Assembly: GCA_029204225.1 (NCBI GenBank)
Contig: CM055110.1
Coordinates: 20,504,410-20,568,409 of the forward strand
Reading direction: 5' to 3'
From: Diphasiastrum complanatum
Taxonomy: Eukaryota > Streptophyta > Lycopodiopsida > Lycopodiales > Lycopodiaceae
Length of the DNA stretch: 64,000 nucleotides
This document shows positions 1 through 9,516 of this stretch, in pieces (positions within the stretch are counted from its first letter, which is position 1; the number at the start of each line of letters is the position of its first letter). A model generated the notes under the pieces. That model saw only the letters and a program-made list of their open reading frames with translations. It was not told the DNA's origin and did no database searches. Made by a program: the position numbers and the translations under genes.

Positions 1-326
1 GTAGGTTGGTGGGTATCAAAATCTTTCCCATAGGGAAGATAATCCGCTCTAGAAATAGTGTTCAAGTAGTTATTGTTTCCAGAATCAACTATTGAATCTC
101 CGAAAACATACAAAGCTGGTTTTGATCGAACACTGTTGCCGAAGCCTTGAATTTTCAGAACACCTCCACCAACATGATGGGCTTCAGTATCATTATCATT
201 GCTATCCACCAATTCCACAACATTCGTCCATTTGGAAAAGGCACTAGCTCTTGAGGAATATGCATGCTCCAAGAGCAAGGCGAAGCATGAAATTGCTATG
301 ACAATAGGTGTCGCGCAGTAACCCAT
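1..326 (-). CDS. GDSL esterase/lipase, exon 1 (partial, runs off the left edge)
   Basis: Reading the minus strand from an ATG at 326-324 gives an open frame of 108 codons to the window edge. It begins with a hydrophobic signal-peptide-like stretch ([19 protein letters not shown]). Near residue 70 it has block I of the GDSL/SGNH hydrolase family, [20 protein letters not shown], where the Ser of GDS is the known nucleophile. DYLPYGKDF follows, as is usual in plant GDSL lipases. These secreted enzymes hydrolyse ester or acyl substrates; the substrate cannot be told from this exon. Blocks II, III and V lie beyond the edge. The same exon lies mirrored at 11017, where it is frameshifted and the motif reads GNS, so this is the better preserved copy. 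It is divergent from an F-box/LRR fragment starting near 947. Family call is firm; whether the whole gene works is unknown. Confidence 0.85.
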   Translation of the reverse strand, partial: MGYCATPIVIAISCFALLLEHAYSSRASAFSKWTNVVELVDSNDNDTEAHHVGGGVLKIQGFGNSVRSKPALYVFGDSIVDSGNNNYLNTISRADYLPYGKDFDTHQP

Positions 327-946
327 CGCTGAAAACTACAAACAGTTTTGATATATCTCTTTCTATCTCTCTCTCTCTTGATCTCGCTAAGGTAACTTGA
401 GGCTTCAGCAAATTAGGAGGAGGTGGCTGAGGACTAATATGATGAATGGAATCTGTCTCTCCTGGTGGGCCTTCGCAAAAGAGGCTATGGACATCGTAGA
501 TGAACGGAATCTCTCTCTCTCTCCTCGTAGGCACTCGCAAAGAAATATTGAATTTGAATGCTCTCGCTTGTGTTATATATCTGTTAAACCGTGTTAAACC
601 GTGAGGTCAGGAAAAAAGCAAAAGCAAATGTGCATGTGAGATTCTGTCCTATGCCTAAATTAACCTATTTGCTCAATCGCGGCAGCCACTTTGCACGGGT
701 TGAAGAGTTGATCCGTATTGAAATTAGAGGCTGTGATTTCAGAGTTCAAATATAGAAAGTTTGAAAGTTTGCATGCTAATTTTTAATTCGGAGATCTCTC
801 TGTCTGTGTCTCTGTTTTTGCATGCGATGTCTTTGTTTTTGCATGGGGTGTCTTTGTGTTTGCCATCATCGCATGCTGGTTTGGTTTCCCTGTAGCAGCT
901 TTTGCGAAAGCTTCTTGTTTAAACAGGCTTCAGACAACACAAGAAC
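327..946. promoter_or_regulatory. Intergenic region between divergent GDSL and F-box/LRR genes
   Basis: This 620-bp stretch lies between the GDSL start (minus) and the F-box/LRR start (plus). It has CT/GA-rich runs at about 358-380 and 508-525 next to the GDSL start, on its 5' UTR side, and a short imperfect repeat (TTTTTGCATG.. near 815-860). It is mirrored, with substitutions and indels, at 10405-11016. That mirrored conservation shows the divergent gene pair was duplicated as a unit. No certain TATA box was fixed. Short frames here look spurious. Confidence 0.4.
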
Positions 947-1587
947 ATGTTAAAAAGATGCATCACAACTGGGACAGACCTAACAGCAGTTTTGTCTGAT
1001 GCGTTGCTTTTGTAGATCTTGAAGCGCCTCCCATCATGTCCCTCTTCTTACTCCCTTGTCTGTGCGTCCTTCGGCAATCCCTTAAACTGCAGGATTTGAA
1101 TTTTCTGCAAAGCGGCAGCATGAAAGTGAGATTTCTAAACCTGATAGTTGTAGATTTAACTGGTGCTTGCGTCTTGGTTTGTCGATTTGGCCAAGCGATA
1201 TTGCTTACACACTCAAATATCACAATCTTGCTCTTCCCGGACTTCGTAGACATTTTTCCTGTCAAAAAATGTGTTGAAGAGCAACAAATTTCATTGAAAG
1301 CCTTTGACAAAGGACTCAAAATGTTATCAGAAGGCTACTTAGAACTGCATAGGCTGAGCGTGATGAACGTCGCTATCCCTGTTACTTAGAATCATCAAAA
1401 GTTTCATAAAAAAGTGAGACAGACGAGAACAGAAGCTTCAAATGCAGATGGATCGGATCCATTGCATAAGAATGATACTATGTTTGAGAATGGGCTATCG
1501 CTGGTGACTAGAAATTGCTCGATGCTTCAAGAACTAGAGCTCGACAAATGCACAGATGAGGCTTTGACAATAATATTTAACATTCAA
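947..1587 (+). pseudogene. F-box/LRR protein gene fragment, N-terminal half (left arm)
   Basis: From ATG 947 the frame reads an F-box-like start (TGTDLTAVLSDALLL, stop at 1013, then ILKRLPSCPSSYSLVC). After a frameshift near 1075 it continues with LRR-type sequence: LKLQDLNFLQSGSMKVRFLN then DLTGACVL, and LKAFDKGLKMLSEGYLEL near 1290-1350. After another shift it gives LVTRNCSMLQELELDKCTDE (about 1509-1568). This order matches plant F-box/LRR proteins of the At5g07670/At5g51370 type, which are SCF ubiquitin-ligase substrate adaptors. At least one stop and two frameshifts make it a pseudogene. The later LRRs are missing here but survive in the other arm (4050-4303 and 10170-10404). Family call is from recognised motifs, not an alignment. 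Confidence 0.6.
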
Positions 1588-1760
1588 AACTTTATCAATA
1601 ACAAGCATACATGCAAGCAAATTTGGCTAACCACAAAAGGCCTTTGTAGGTTACATTTTTTCTTCACTATTCGATGCAGGTAAGATTTAAAACCTTATCA
1701 ATAACAAGCATACATGCAAGCAAATTTGGCTAACCACAAAAGGCATCTGTAGGTTACTTG
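1588..1760 (+). repeat. Tandem repeat of a 103-bp unit carrying a splice-donor-like end
   Basis: Two head-to-tail copies begin at 1588 and 1691. Each has AAC(T/C)TTATCAATAACAAGC followed by a shared stretch ending near AGGTTAC. Between them lies an exon-end-like sequence ATTCGATGCAG with GTAAGAT after it. The mirrored right arm has the same duplication at about 3835-4050. So the tandem duplication is older than, or was copied with, the large inverted duplication. Confidence 0.75.
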
Positions 1761-1849
1761 CTTTTGCAAGCTTGTTTCCTGTTGGCTTCCAATATGTTGC
1801 TCCGTTCATGAATAGTTGACAATATGATTCTCTTTACATTTTCTTATCA

Positions 1850-3743
1850 TTGTTAGGCCTTGGAAGGCTTCTAAGTACATATGAATTGAGTAATGTAAGT
1901 TTAACTTACACTACTTCTTCTGATGGACTAACTACTCAAAATATAATCTTTGGCTCTTCTACTATCGACACTTCAAAGGTTTGCTCTTCCATCCCTTTAG
2001 CTCTTTGTTTTGCTAGTAGAAATGGTACAAATCATAGAGAAAGGTTTAACTTTTTGTCTAGATGTAATTTGAATAAACTTCATAATTTTGGAGAATGTCC
2101 TATTAAATGGTCTATTTTTAAGTCTTTGCTTGTTAGTACTCATTATACAAATAACCATATTAGAATTTTGAATCGCCTTAGACGTCTTAAAGAAAAACAT
2201 GTGCATTCCTCTAGGCCTCTTAGCCCAATCCATACCACCCAAGTAATCTATGTCATTTATAACATACGAGAAGTAGTAGTATGGTACATGTTGGCCAAAC
2301 TTTTCGGTCTGCTTTTGTATATTTTCAAGAACATGTTTGAGAAGCTAGAAGAGTACATAGCTCTAAGTTTTCTAAAGAAGAATTGAAACCTTTGTATACT
2401 GCTATAGCCAAATGTGTCCTGAGATTTTTTCGGGTCTTTCCCATTGAGCACATTGCTGGAAACTTTTCTAATTCAAAAGAGTTTTTCAAGGTAGCGTGGC
2501 TTCGTGAACTTTTGTGGATGAGAACTCTTCAATCCTTTTTTTCTAGAGGTTATAATCTTGAGGGTAAGTCCAAGTTACGAAAGAGTAGAAACTTTGCAAA
2601 AAAGACTTCGATGTTGTGGAAAACCCACTCTAACTCTAAAAACATTACACCTTATGTTCGCAATGGTCTGAAAGTTTGGAAACCTATATTAGAACATCTA
2701 TCCCCTCCTCCAGATTGCTACATTCCACAAGCTGTGATCACACCTTCTCATCCCCTCCCTTCTCCTTGTGCTACTTTTAATACCGCTAACTTTTTGCCCC
2801 CTAGTAATAATGTTGTCTCTAGAACGTTTGCTTATAGAGATTACGTAAGGAGGTTACTTTATTTGGATCGTGTTATGTCTTTGGGTACGTTCTCCCTCAA
2901 TATGTTTAACAGATACAATCCTAAGAACCTGTTTCGGTTGCTCTATACTTTAGATAATATGTCTTGTCAAGATCTGGGTATTTCACATTCTCATTTTTAT
3001 CAGATTAATACTTTTTTAAGTCGCTTTATAAAATCCATAGCTAATGTGAAAACTAAATGTTTTACCTCTAGTAAAGATCTACTCATCACAATTTTTACTT
3101 CACCTATCTTGACAAAATTAGTTTGAGCTCTATTCTTAGAAAGTCTGAAGTTCTGAATGCACTTCCTCCTTGTGTGAAGGAAATTTGGAATTATCCAGTG
3201 GTTGCTTGGAAATATGTTAAAACTATAGGACAAAAAGCCTTTAATTATGTTGCTATTGGTCGGAATCTTTTAGAAAAGAAAAAGTTGTCTATCCTTAATA
3301 GCCCTTGTTCTTGTGGTGACTCCTTCTATTCGAAGTTTTGTGATCCTTCTTTAGGTCATATTGTTACTATAGATACATCAATCCTTCCCTCATCGTTTTT
3401 GAAAGAGTCCTTTTTTAAAGGCACTAAATTTCGTCCTCCTCTTTCAGTAGATGCTTGCTTGTTAAAATCTATAACTACGAGTATTAATAAGTGCATTTAC
3501 CATATTGAAGAATCTTTTGGAGTCCATGGTTTGTTATTAGAATGGAAAACTAGAGGTCTAAATTATGTAACTTTGAGTTTGAAAAAAGTTTCATCTGTCC
3601 CATCTTCTAATATTGATATTTCATTTTCTAATGAGGAGAAAGTTCTTCTTTGTAGACGTTTTGTCATTTCGTATGTGGATAAATGCTCAAACAATTTTGT
3701 ACCTAGAAGCCTTCCAAGGCCTAACAATGATAACAAATTGTAA
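1850..3743 (+). pseudogene. Penelope-like retroelement relic: N-terminal GIY-YIG endonuclease, RT missing
   Basis: Three abutting frames (1850-2386, 2383-3126, 3123-3743) appear to be one broken reading frame. A GIY-YIG nuclease can be read from about 2243: VIYVIY, then in the next frame HVGQTFRSAF and FQEHV followed by a stop at 2338. It ends in WLRELLWMRTLQSFFSRGYN (about 2497-2556), the typical close of Penelope GIY-YIG domains. Further on, near 3300-3400, come CSCGDSFYSKF and GHIVTIDTSIL, a Cys-x-Cys plus GH-x-x-T block known to precede RT in elements with the nuclease first (Naiad/Chlamys type). The frame ends at YVDKCSNNF, where RT should begin, exactly at the inner edge of the right arm. 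The last frame runs about 40 bp into that arm, and the first frame starts about 27 bp inside the left arm. There are at least two frameshifts and one stop. Nuclease call good; clade call is inference. Confidence 0.7.
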
Positions 3744-4049
3744 AAAAAATAATATCGTCAACTATTCATGAACGGAGCAATATATTGGAAGCCAACAGAG
3801 AACAAGCCTACAAAAGCAAGTAAACTACAGATACAACAAATGTAACCTATAGATGCCTTTTGTGGTTATAGCCAAATTTGCTTGCATGTATGCTTGTTAT
3901 TGATAAGGTTTTAAATCTTACCTACATTGAATAGTCAAGAAAAAACAAATGTAATCTGTAGAGGTCTTTTGTGGTTAGCCAAATTTGCTTGCATGTATGC
4001 TTGTTATTGTAAGGTTTTATATCTTACCTGCATCGAATAGTGAGAAAAA

Positions 4050-4303
4050 ACATCTCATCTTCAAGTCCTCAACAGTTTTAGAACTCGAGCTCCCTCACTT
4101 TCCATCAAACTGTCAACAATGCAGCAAAGCTTTGTCGATCTCTAATATCACAATGCACCATCTGCAAGCATTCTAGAGTGTGGCAGTAACCAAGTTGCTC
4201 TGGCAGCCCGGGATGAACATCTAAATCCTTACAATTTTGTAATCAAAGAGTCTTGAGACAAGTGCAATGAGTCAAAGCTGCCAATCAGCCTCCACCATAC
4301 CTC
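4050..4303 (-). pseudogene. F-box/LRR gene fragment, C-terminal LRR part (right arm, piece 2)
   Basis: On the minus strand, LRR-like text of an F-box/LRR protein can be read across frame changes: LAALTHCTCLKTL, LPEQLGYCHTLECLQMVHCD, IRDRQSFAAL. The exon end lies near 4030-4050, where CTATTCGATGCAG is followed by GTAAGAT. The upstream continuation of the exon is at 10170-10404, on the other side of the Copia insertion whose target duplicate ACCTC sits at 4299-4303. Several stops are present, so it is a pseudogene. Neither arm has a complete F-box/LRR gene. Confidence 0.55.
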
Positions 4304-4956
4304 TGTGAAAAATTGTCAACTAGTAGTATTTTCCTAACTTGAGATTTTGTAGGCCTATGGCCAAATAAAAGTTAGAGATAGGTTCATACATGTATGTAGA
4401 GGCCCAAAGTATGTGTACACTACTTTTGAGGTCACATTAATTAGAGGAGGTCGAGTGTGGAGCTCTTCTATTGGCTCATAATTTGGTGCATTCCTATTTG
4501 ACCAAATTTCTAGGTATATGGGTGAATCCTATTGGACCCCAATTTTAGCCTATCATAAGACAAGTGGCCAAGAGGCACTATGGCTGCTATAAATAGCCAT
4601 CTCCACGAGTATGTACACATCTCATTTTCATTCTATTGAATGAATGTTATGCTCTTTGAAGGTCCATCTTCTTCTCTCTCACTTTTTTGTTCATATCTTG
4701 CATTCTAGCCACTAGAATTGTGATTTCTTTGTTGCTATGGCTTCACACGTGTGAAATGCAGGTTGTAGGCTCTGAAGTACGGACAGGGACAGCAAGTTTC
4801 TGTTTGTGGAAGCTTATGATCAGATTTTGATGTTTAGTTGATGTTTAGTATGCTTAACATCACAATTTCTATCATTTTTTCAATCTAGATGTGCATAACT
4901 TCCATGGCCAAGATCTTTATGAAACTTTAGCATCTTTTGGATCTGAGTTTTTCACA
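4304..4956 (+). repeat. 5' LTR of the complete Copia element
   Basis: A 653-bp LTR with TG...CA ends. A TATA box (TATAAATAG) lies at 4588-4596 and a perfect palindrome TTCACACGTGTGAA at 4742-4755, with GTACGG about 25 bp further on. The palindrome contains the G-box CACGTG. The transcription start probably lies shortly after the TATA box, in the Y-rich stretch near 4620-4690. Confidence 0.97.
4588..4596 (+). promoter_or_regulatory. TATA box of the Copia 5' LTR
   Basis: TATAAATAG in the middle of the 5' LTR, the usual place for the U3/R promoter of a plant Copia LTR. The same string occurs in the 3' LTR near 9796-9804. Confidence 0.8.
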
Positions 4957-4968
4957 TGGTATCAGAGC
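4957..4968 (+). other. Primer-binding site (initiator Met tRNA)
   Basis: TGGTATCAGAGC directly abuts the 5' LTR end. It is complementary to the 3' end of plant initiator-Met tRNA, the standard minus-strand primer of Ty1/Copia elements. It is not a tRNA gene. Confidence 0.95.
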
Positions 4969-5565
4969 ATTAGGCGGCCAAATGTGCAGGTTTTGCCAGA
5001 TTTAGAAGAGATTTGTGGGCGAGTTTGCTTTTGTAGCATTCCAATCAAGTTTCTAGCTAAAAATCTTGTTGATTTATGTGTAGAAATTGGATCTTTGTGA
5101 TCAAAACATCATTTGTATGCATTTCAATTGAAGTAGGGCGAATTCCCTCTGTACTTATCAGAATAAGGAGACAAAAATTGTTTTGGAAAGAGGGAGATGC
5201 AAGATCCAACAAGATCCTATTAGTTTTCCATTCTAGCATATAGTTTTTTGATTCAATTTCTTGCTTCTTCATGTCAAAAACTTCAAAATTGATGTAACCC
5301 TCTGATTTTCAGTTTGCTGAATGATTCAAGAGTGTATTTCAATCTTAGGAGTGAGGGAAAAGCAAGTATATTGAGGTTTGGTCTTGGTTTGATCAAGAAA
5401 TCATAAAACTAGTGGCTAAAATTAAGGAAAAAGTGAGGAAAAGAGAGAAAAAGTAAGGTTTTAGGTTCCAAATCTTTGTGATTTCTTCTTGTGTTTCATT
5501 TGTTGATTCAAGAGAGTGCTTAGTGCATTGGAACAGGTCAAAGATCAGAGATCAATCATTGCAAC
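4969..5565 (+). other. Untranslated leader of the complete Copia element
   Basis: About 600 bp between the primer site and the gag start with no long frame in phase with gag. It should hold packaging and dimerisation signals, but none can be pointed out. The gag ATG at 5566 is the first in its open frame and is followed by the conserved Copia gag start. Confidence 0.6.
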
Positions 5566-8500
5566 ATGGCTACAAATGGAGGCTACATGTTGGAAAGCAA
5601 TGATAGGCTTACCTCCCTCAACTATTCTACTTGGAAAGTAAGGATGGAGTCTTTGCTTGAGATAAATGAGTTGATGGATATTGTTGTAGGTGTGGAGGAG
5701 AGACCTTTGGCACCTCAAGAACAATTGAGGTATGACAAGAGGGCAAAGAAAGCCCTTCACATGATCAAGATGAATGTGACAAATGAGCTTATCAAAGAGG
5801 TTGGTAAGTGCACATCATCTAGTGAAGCTTGGGAAGCCTTGAAGAAGGTTTATGAATCCAAGTCTACTTCTAGAGTGTTGACTTTAAGAAGGCAAATCTT
5901 TTCTTGTATGCAAAAGAAGAGTGAGAATGGACATGCTTTTGTTTTGAGAGTTAAAGCATTGAATGATGAGTTAGCATGCATTAATGATGGCATAAATAAT
6001 GAGGAGCTTGTTCAAGTGATTCTCAATGGCTTGTTGGATGATCATGCTAATCTTGTTCAAAGTTATGCTATCCAAAAATGTTTACCAAGTGTTGGAGACT
6101 TGCAAGAGGTCTTGTTGGCTGAAGAATTCAGGTTGCAAGCAAGAGTGGGAGCATCTTCTACATCTCAAGGAGGAGAAGAGGAGGCAATGTTCTCTAAAGG
6201 CAAGTTCAAGGGCAAAGGTAAAAGCAATTGGTCTAAAGGGCAAGACCAAGGTGAGCACTCTACTTTTGGCAAAAAGAAGGATAGATCTAAGCTAAAATGT
6301 TTCTATTGTGGAGTCAAAGGGCATTTTGCTAGTGATTGTTTTAAGAAAAAGAGGGATCAAGGGGAAAAGCAAACCAATCTAACTATTGATGAGGGTGGGG
6401 ATGAGCTTCTTTCAAATGATGCTTTTGTTATGTCATCTTGCTTGTTGGCTAATCATGGAGACATTGATCCTTGGTGGATTGATAGTGGAGCCACTTCTCA
6501 TATGACATATCATAAAGAGTATTTTTCATCTTTAATGGCATTTGATGGTGATAGGAAGGTAATCTATACCGCAAATGATGGTGAGTGTGCAATCAAGGGG
6601 ATTGGCACAATTCCTATTTCACTTTCTACAAATAGGAATATAGAATTGAAAGATGTTTTGCTCATTCCATCCATTACCAAGAACTTACTTAGTGTAAGCC
6701 AAATGCTTGACAAAGGATTCAAAGTTGAGTTTGATGGTGATGCTTGCTTGATCAAAAAGGGGTGTAGTATCATTGCAAAAGGGAAAAGGCAAGGGAAATT
6801 GTTCAAGCTTGATGCATGTGTTGTTGCTAACCAAGTTGGATGCATGGCAAATGAACAAATGTCAATTCAAGAGGTATGGCATAAAAGGATGGGACATCTC
6901 AACTACAAGGCCTTGGAGGTAATAGCCAAAAAGGAGGTAGTAAGGGGACTTCCCAAGTCTCTTACTTGCTTGAATCATGTTTGTGAAGAATGTGCTTTGT
7001 CTAAATCACATAGATTGCCATATACTAGATCTATATCTAGATCTAAGATGCCTTTTTCTCTCTTGCATTCGGATATTCATGGTGTTACTACAATTAGCAA
7101 TGGAGGTGCTAAGATGTATGTAACTTTCATTGATGATTTTAGTAGATTTTGTTGGGTTTATCTACTAAAGAGCAAGGATGAGGTGTTTGATGTGTTTGTC
7201 AAGTTCAAAGTTGCTATTGAGACTCAATTTACAACCAAAATCAAATGCTTGAGGAGCGACAATGGTGGTGAATACATTTCTAACAAATTCAAAGCCTTTT
7301 GCGATGAGCATGGGATCAAGAGGGAGTACACATGTCCAAGAACACCACAACAAAATGGAGTGGCCGAGAGGAAGAATAGAACCTTGTGTGAGAGTGCAAA
7401 GGCAATGAGATTGAATGCTAATCTTCCTAAACCTTTTTGGAGTGATGCTTTGTTGTGTGCAAATTTCCTATGCAATAGATGGCCAAATGTTGTATTGGAA
7501 GGAAAAACCCCTTTTGAAGCTTTGTTTGGTACGAAGCCTAATGTCAAGTTTCTAAGAACTTTTGGATGCATTTGCTACTTCAACATTACTCTTGATGATA
7601 GAACTAAGGAGGATCCATCTTCAAGAAAGGGCATTTTTGTTGGTTATAGTGAAGTAAGCAAAGCATATAGGATTTATGTTCCTTCAATCAAGAAAGTGTT
7701 CACAAGTAGGGATGTCATTTTTGATGAAGGTAACATTCCAAAAGTTGTTTCAAGTGATGATGGTGTTGTTGCAACTAATGTGCTTGATGACAATGGAGTT
7801 GATGACACATTGGATGTGGATGTTGAAGAAGCCTCTTCAAGTCAAATTCCAAGGAGAACTCCAAGGCATAAAGTGAAACCCTCAAGGCTCACTTATGATG
7901 GCAAAGGTAAGCAAGTGGTGGATGGATCCAACTATGCTTTCCTAACTTCTTTTGATGTACCTTCATGTGTAGATGAAGCAAGGCAAGAAGAGGAATGGAT
8001 CCAAGCAATGGATCTTGAGTTTGAAGCACTTATGAAGAACAACACATGGAGATTGGTGGAGCTTCCAAAGGGCAAAAGTGCAATTGGATGCAAATGGATC
8101 TTCAAGGTAAAGACAAATCAAGATGGATCTATCAACAAGTTGAAGGCAAGGTTGGTGGCTAAAGGTTATGCTCAAGAGCATGGCATTGACTATGAGGAAA
8201 CCTTTGCACCCGTGGCAAAGATGGTGAGCATAAGAGTAATCATTTCCCTTGCAACTCTTTATGGATGGGATCTTTGGCAATTAGACATTTCTAATGCTTT
8301 CTTGAATGGTGATCTTGAAGAGGAAGTCTACATGGAGCAACCCGAGAGCTATGTTTCTCATAGCAAGCCTAATCATGTGTGTTTTCTACAAAAAAGTTTG
8401 TATGGTCTTAAGCAAGCACCAAGGAGTTGGTATGCTAGGCTTAACTCTTTTCTACTTTCTCAAAACTTCACTATGAGTGAGTATGATCATTCACTTTACT

Positions 8501-9516
8501 TTAGAATTAGTGCTAATGATGTTACAATCCTTCTAATTTATGTGGATGACATTATTTTAAGTGGAGGGAACAAGGAAGATATAGAAGATATCAAGAAAGC
8601 ACTAAAAAAGGAATTTGAAGTGCATGATCTTGGTCTTTTGAGCTATATCTTAGGAATAGAAGTAATTAGAACTTCTCAAATCACTTTTATTTCACAAGAG
8701 AAGTATGCTATTTCTATTCTCAATAGATTTCATATGGTAGATGCAAATCCTATTGATACACCTATGGAATCACATGTAAAGCTAACTATAAGAGGTAATG
8801 AAAGATCCTTCGAGGACATTACTCTCTATAGGAAGCTAATAGGTTCTCTTATATATCTAACCATCACAAGACCTGATTTATCTTATTGTGTTGGTAGATT
8901 AAGCCAATTCATGCAAGATCCTAGCATAGAACATTGGAAACTAGGAAAGAGGATCTTGAGATACATCTCGGGAACAAAAGATTTTGGCATTGTTTATAGA
9001 GGCTCATCACCTAACTTATTTGGTTTTTCAGATTCAGATTTTGCAGGAGACCTTATGGATAGAAAATCCATAAATGCACATGCTATTTTCATAGGTGATG
9101 GAGCTATCTCATGGATGTCGAAGAAACAAGCAACTATATCACTTTCTTCTAGTGAGGCCGAGTACAAAGCTTTGACATCATGCACAAAGGAGATGGTGTG
9201 GATCAAGAGGATGATTATGGAGCTTCATTTGCTGGATTTTTCAGAGAGTCCAATCATCTTTTGTGACAACCTTTCAGCCCAAAGTCTAGCAAGCAATCCG
9301 GTTTTCCATGCAAGGAGCAAACATATCGAGGTGGCTTACCATTTTGTGAGAGAACAAGTGTTGGCAAAAGAGATCAAGCTTGAACATGTCCCATCAAAGG
9401 AATGTGTGGCTGATATCTTTACCAAAGCATTGGGAAAGGACTTATTTTTCAAGCATAGAACAAGTCTTGGTGTACTTTCTAAATCTATGCTAAAACTAGT
9501 TGAAGAGGGAGTGTGA
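5566..9516 (+). CDS. Copia gag-pol polyprotein (1316 aa, intact)
   Basis: One open frame encodes all Copia proteins in order. Gag begins with an LNYSTWKVRM motif near residue 20 and has a CCHC knuckle (CFYCGVKGHFASDC, about 245-258). The aspartic protease shows WWIDSGATSHM with catalytic D306. The integrase HHCC zinc site starts at WHKRMGH (438), and its catalytic triad is D503 (HSD), D565 (SDNGGEY) and E601 (NGVAER), a DD35E spacing. Reverse transcriptase has QLDISNAFLNG (D907) and YVDD (992-995). RNase H has DSDFAGD (from 1156) and SSSEAEYKAL (E1197). The order integrase before RT defines Copia. No stop or frameshift is seen. The stop codon (9514-9516) lies just inside the 3' LTR, so the last codons share sequence with the LTR start. 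A single frame implies gag/pol ratio control other than frameshifting. Confidence 0.97.
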   Translation: MATNGGYMLESNDRLTSLNYSTWKVRMESLLEINELMDIVVGVEERPLAPQEQLRYDKRAKKALHMIKMNVTNELIKEVGKCTSSSEAWEALKKVYESKSTSRVLTLRRQIFSCMQKKSENGHAFVLRVKALNDELACINDGINNEELVQVILNGLLDDHANLVQSYAIQKCLPSVGDLQEVLLAEEFRLQARVGASSTSQGGEEEAMFSKGKFKGKGKSNWSKGQDQGEHSTFGKKKDRSKLKCFYCGVKGHFASDCFKKKRDQGEKQTNLTIDEGGDELLSNDAFVMSSCLLANHGDIDPWWIDSGATSHMTYHKEYFSSLMAFDGDRKVIYTANDGECAIKGIGTIPISLSTNRNIELKDVLLIPSITKNLLSVSQMLDKGFKVEFDGDACLIKKGCSIIAKGKRQGKLFKLDACVVANQVGCMANEQMSIQEVWHKRMGHLNYKALEVIAKKEVVRGLPKSLTCLNHVCEECALSKSHRLPYTRSISRSKMPFSLLHSDIHGVTTISNGGAKMYVTFIDDFSRFCWVYLLKSKDEVFDVFVKFKVAIETQFTTKIKCLRSDNGGEYISNKFKAFCDEHGIKREYTCPRTPQQNGVAERKNRTLCESAKAMRLNANLPKPFWSDALLCANFLCNRWPNVVLEGKTPFEALFGTKPNVKFLRTFGCICYFNITLDDRTKEDPSSRKGIFVGYSEVSKAYRIYVPSIKKVFTSRDVIFDEGNIPKVVSSDDGVVATNVLDDNGVDDTLDVDVEEASSSQIPRRTPRHKVKPSRLTYDGKGKQVVDGSNYAFLTSFDVPSCVDEARQEEEWIQAMDLEFEALMKNNTWRLVELPKGKSAIGCKWIFKVKTNQDGSINKLKARLVAKGYAQEHGIDYEETFAPVAKMVSIRVIISLATLYGWDLWQLDISNAFLNGDLEEEVYMEQPESYVSHSKPNHVCFLQKSLYGLKQAPRSWYARLNSFLLSQNFTMSEYDHSLYFRISANDVTILLIYVDDIILSGGNKEDIEDIKKALKKEFEVHDLGLLSYILGIEVIRTSQITFISQEKYAISILNRFHMVDANPIDTPMESHVKLTIRGNERSFEDITLYRKLIGSLIYLTITRPDLSYCVGRLSQFMQDPSIEHWKLGKRILRYISGTKDFGIVYRGSSPNLFGFSDSDFAGDLMDRKSINAHAIFIGDGAISWMSKKQATISLSSSEAEYKALTSCTKEMVWIKRMIMELHLLDFSESPIIFCDNLSAQSLASNPVFHARSKHIEVAYHFVREQVLAKEIKLEHVPSKECVADIFTKALGKDLFFKHRTSLGVLSKSMLKLVEEGV

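Larger units (their letters stand above)
1..1876. repeat. Left arm of a large inverted duplication
   Basis: The sequence from 1 to 1876 is found again, reverse-complemented and diverged, in 3702-11371. Shared blocks, in order from the outside in, are GDSL exon 1, the divergent upstream region, the start of the F-box/LRR gene (GGGACAGACCTAAC), the 103-bp tandem repeats, and an inner block ending GGCCTTGGAAGGCTTCTA. By eye the inner block is roughly 88-90 percent identical. The spacer 1877-3701 holds most of the Penelope-like relic. The arm probably continues beyond the left edge. Confidence 0.85.

Noticed and set aside
1560-4060. The inner inverted repeats as terminal inverted repeats of a DNA transposon carrying a GIY-YIG gene
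   Set aside because: The inverted homology continues outward through F-box/LRR and GDSL sequence, so it is a genomic inverted duplication rather than TIRs; no target duplication is seen.
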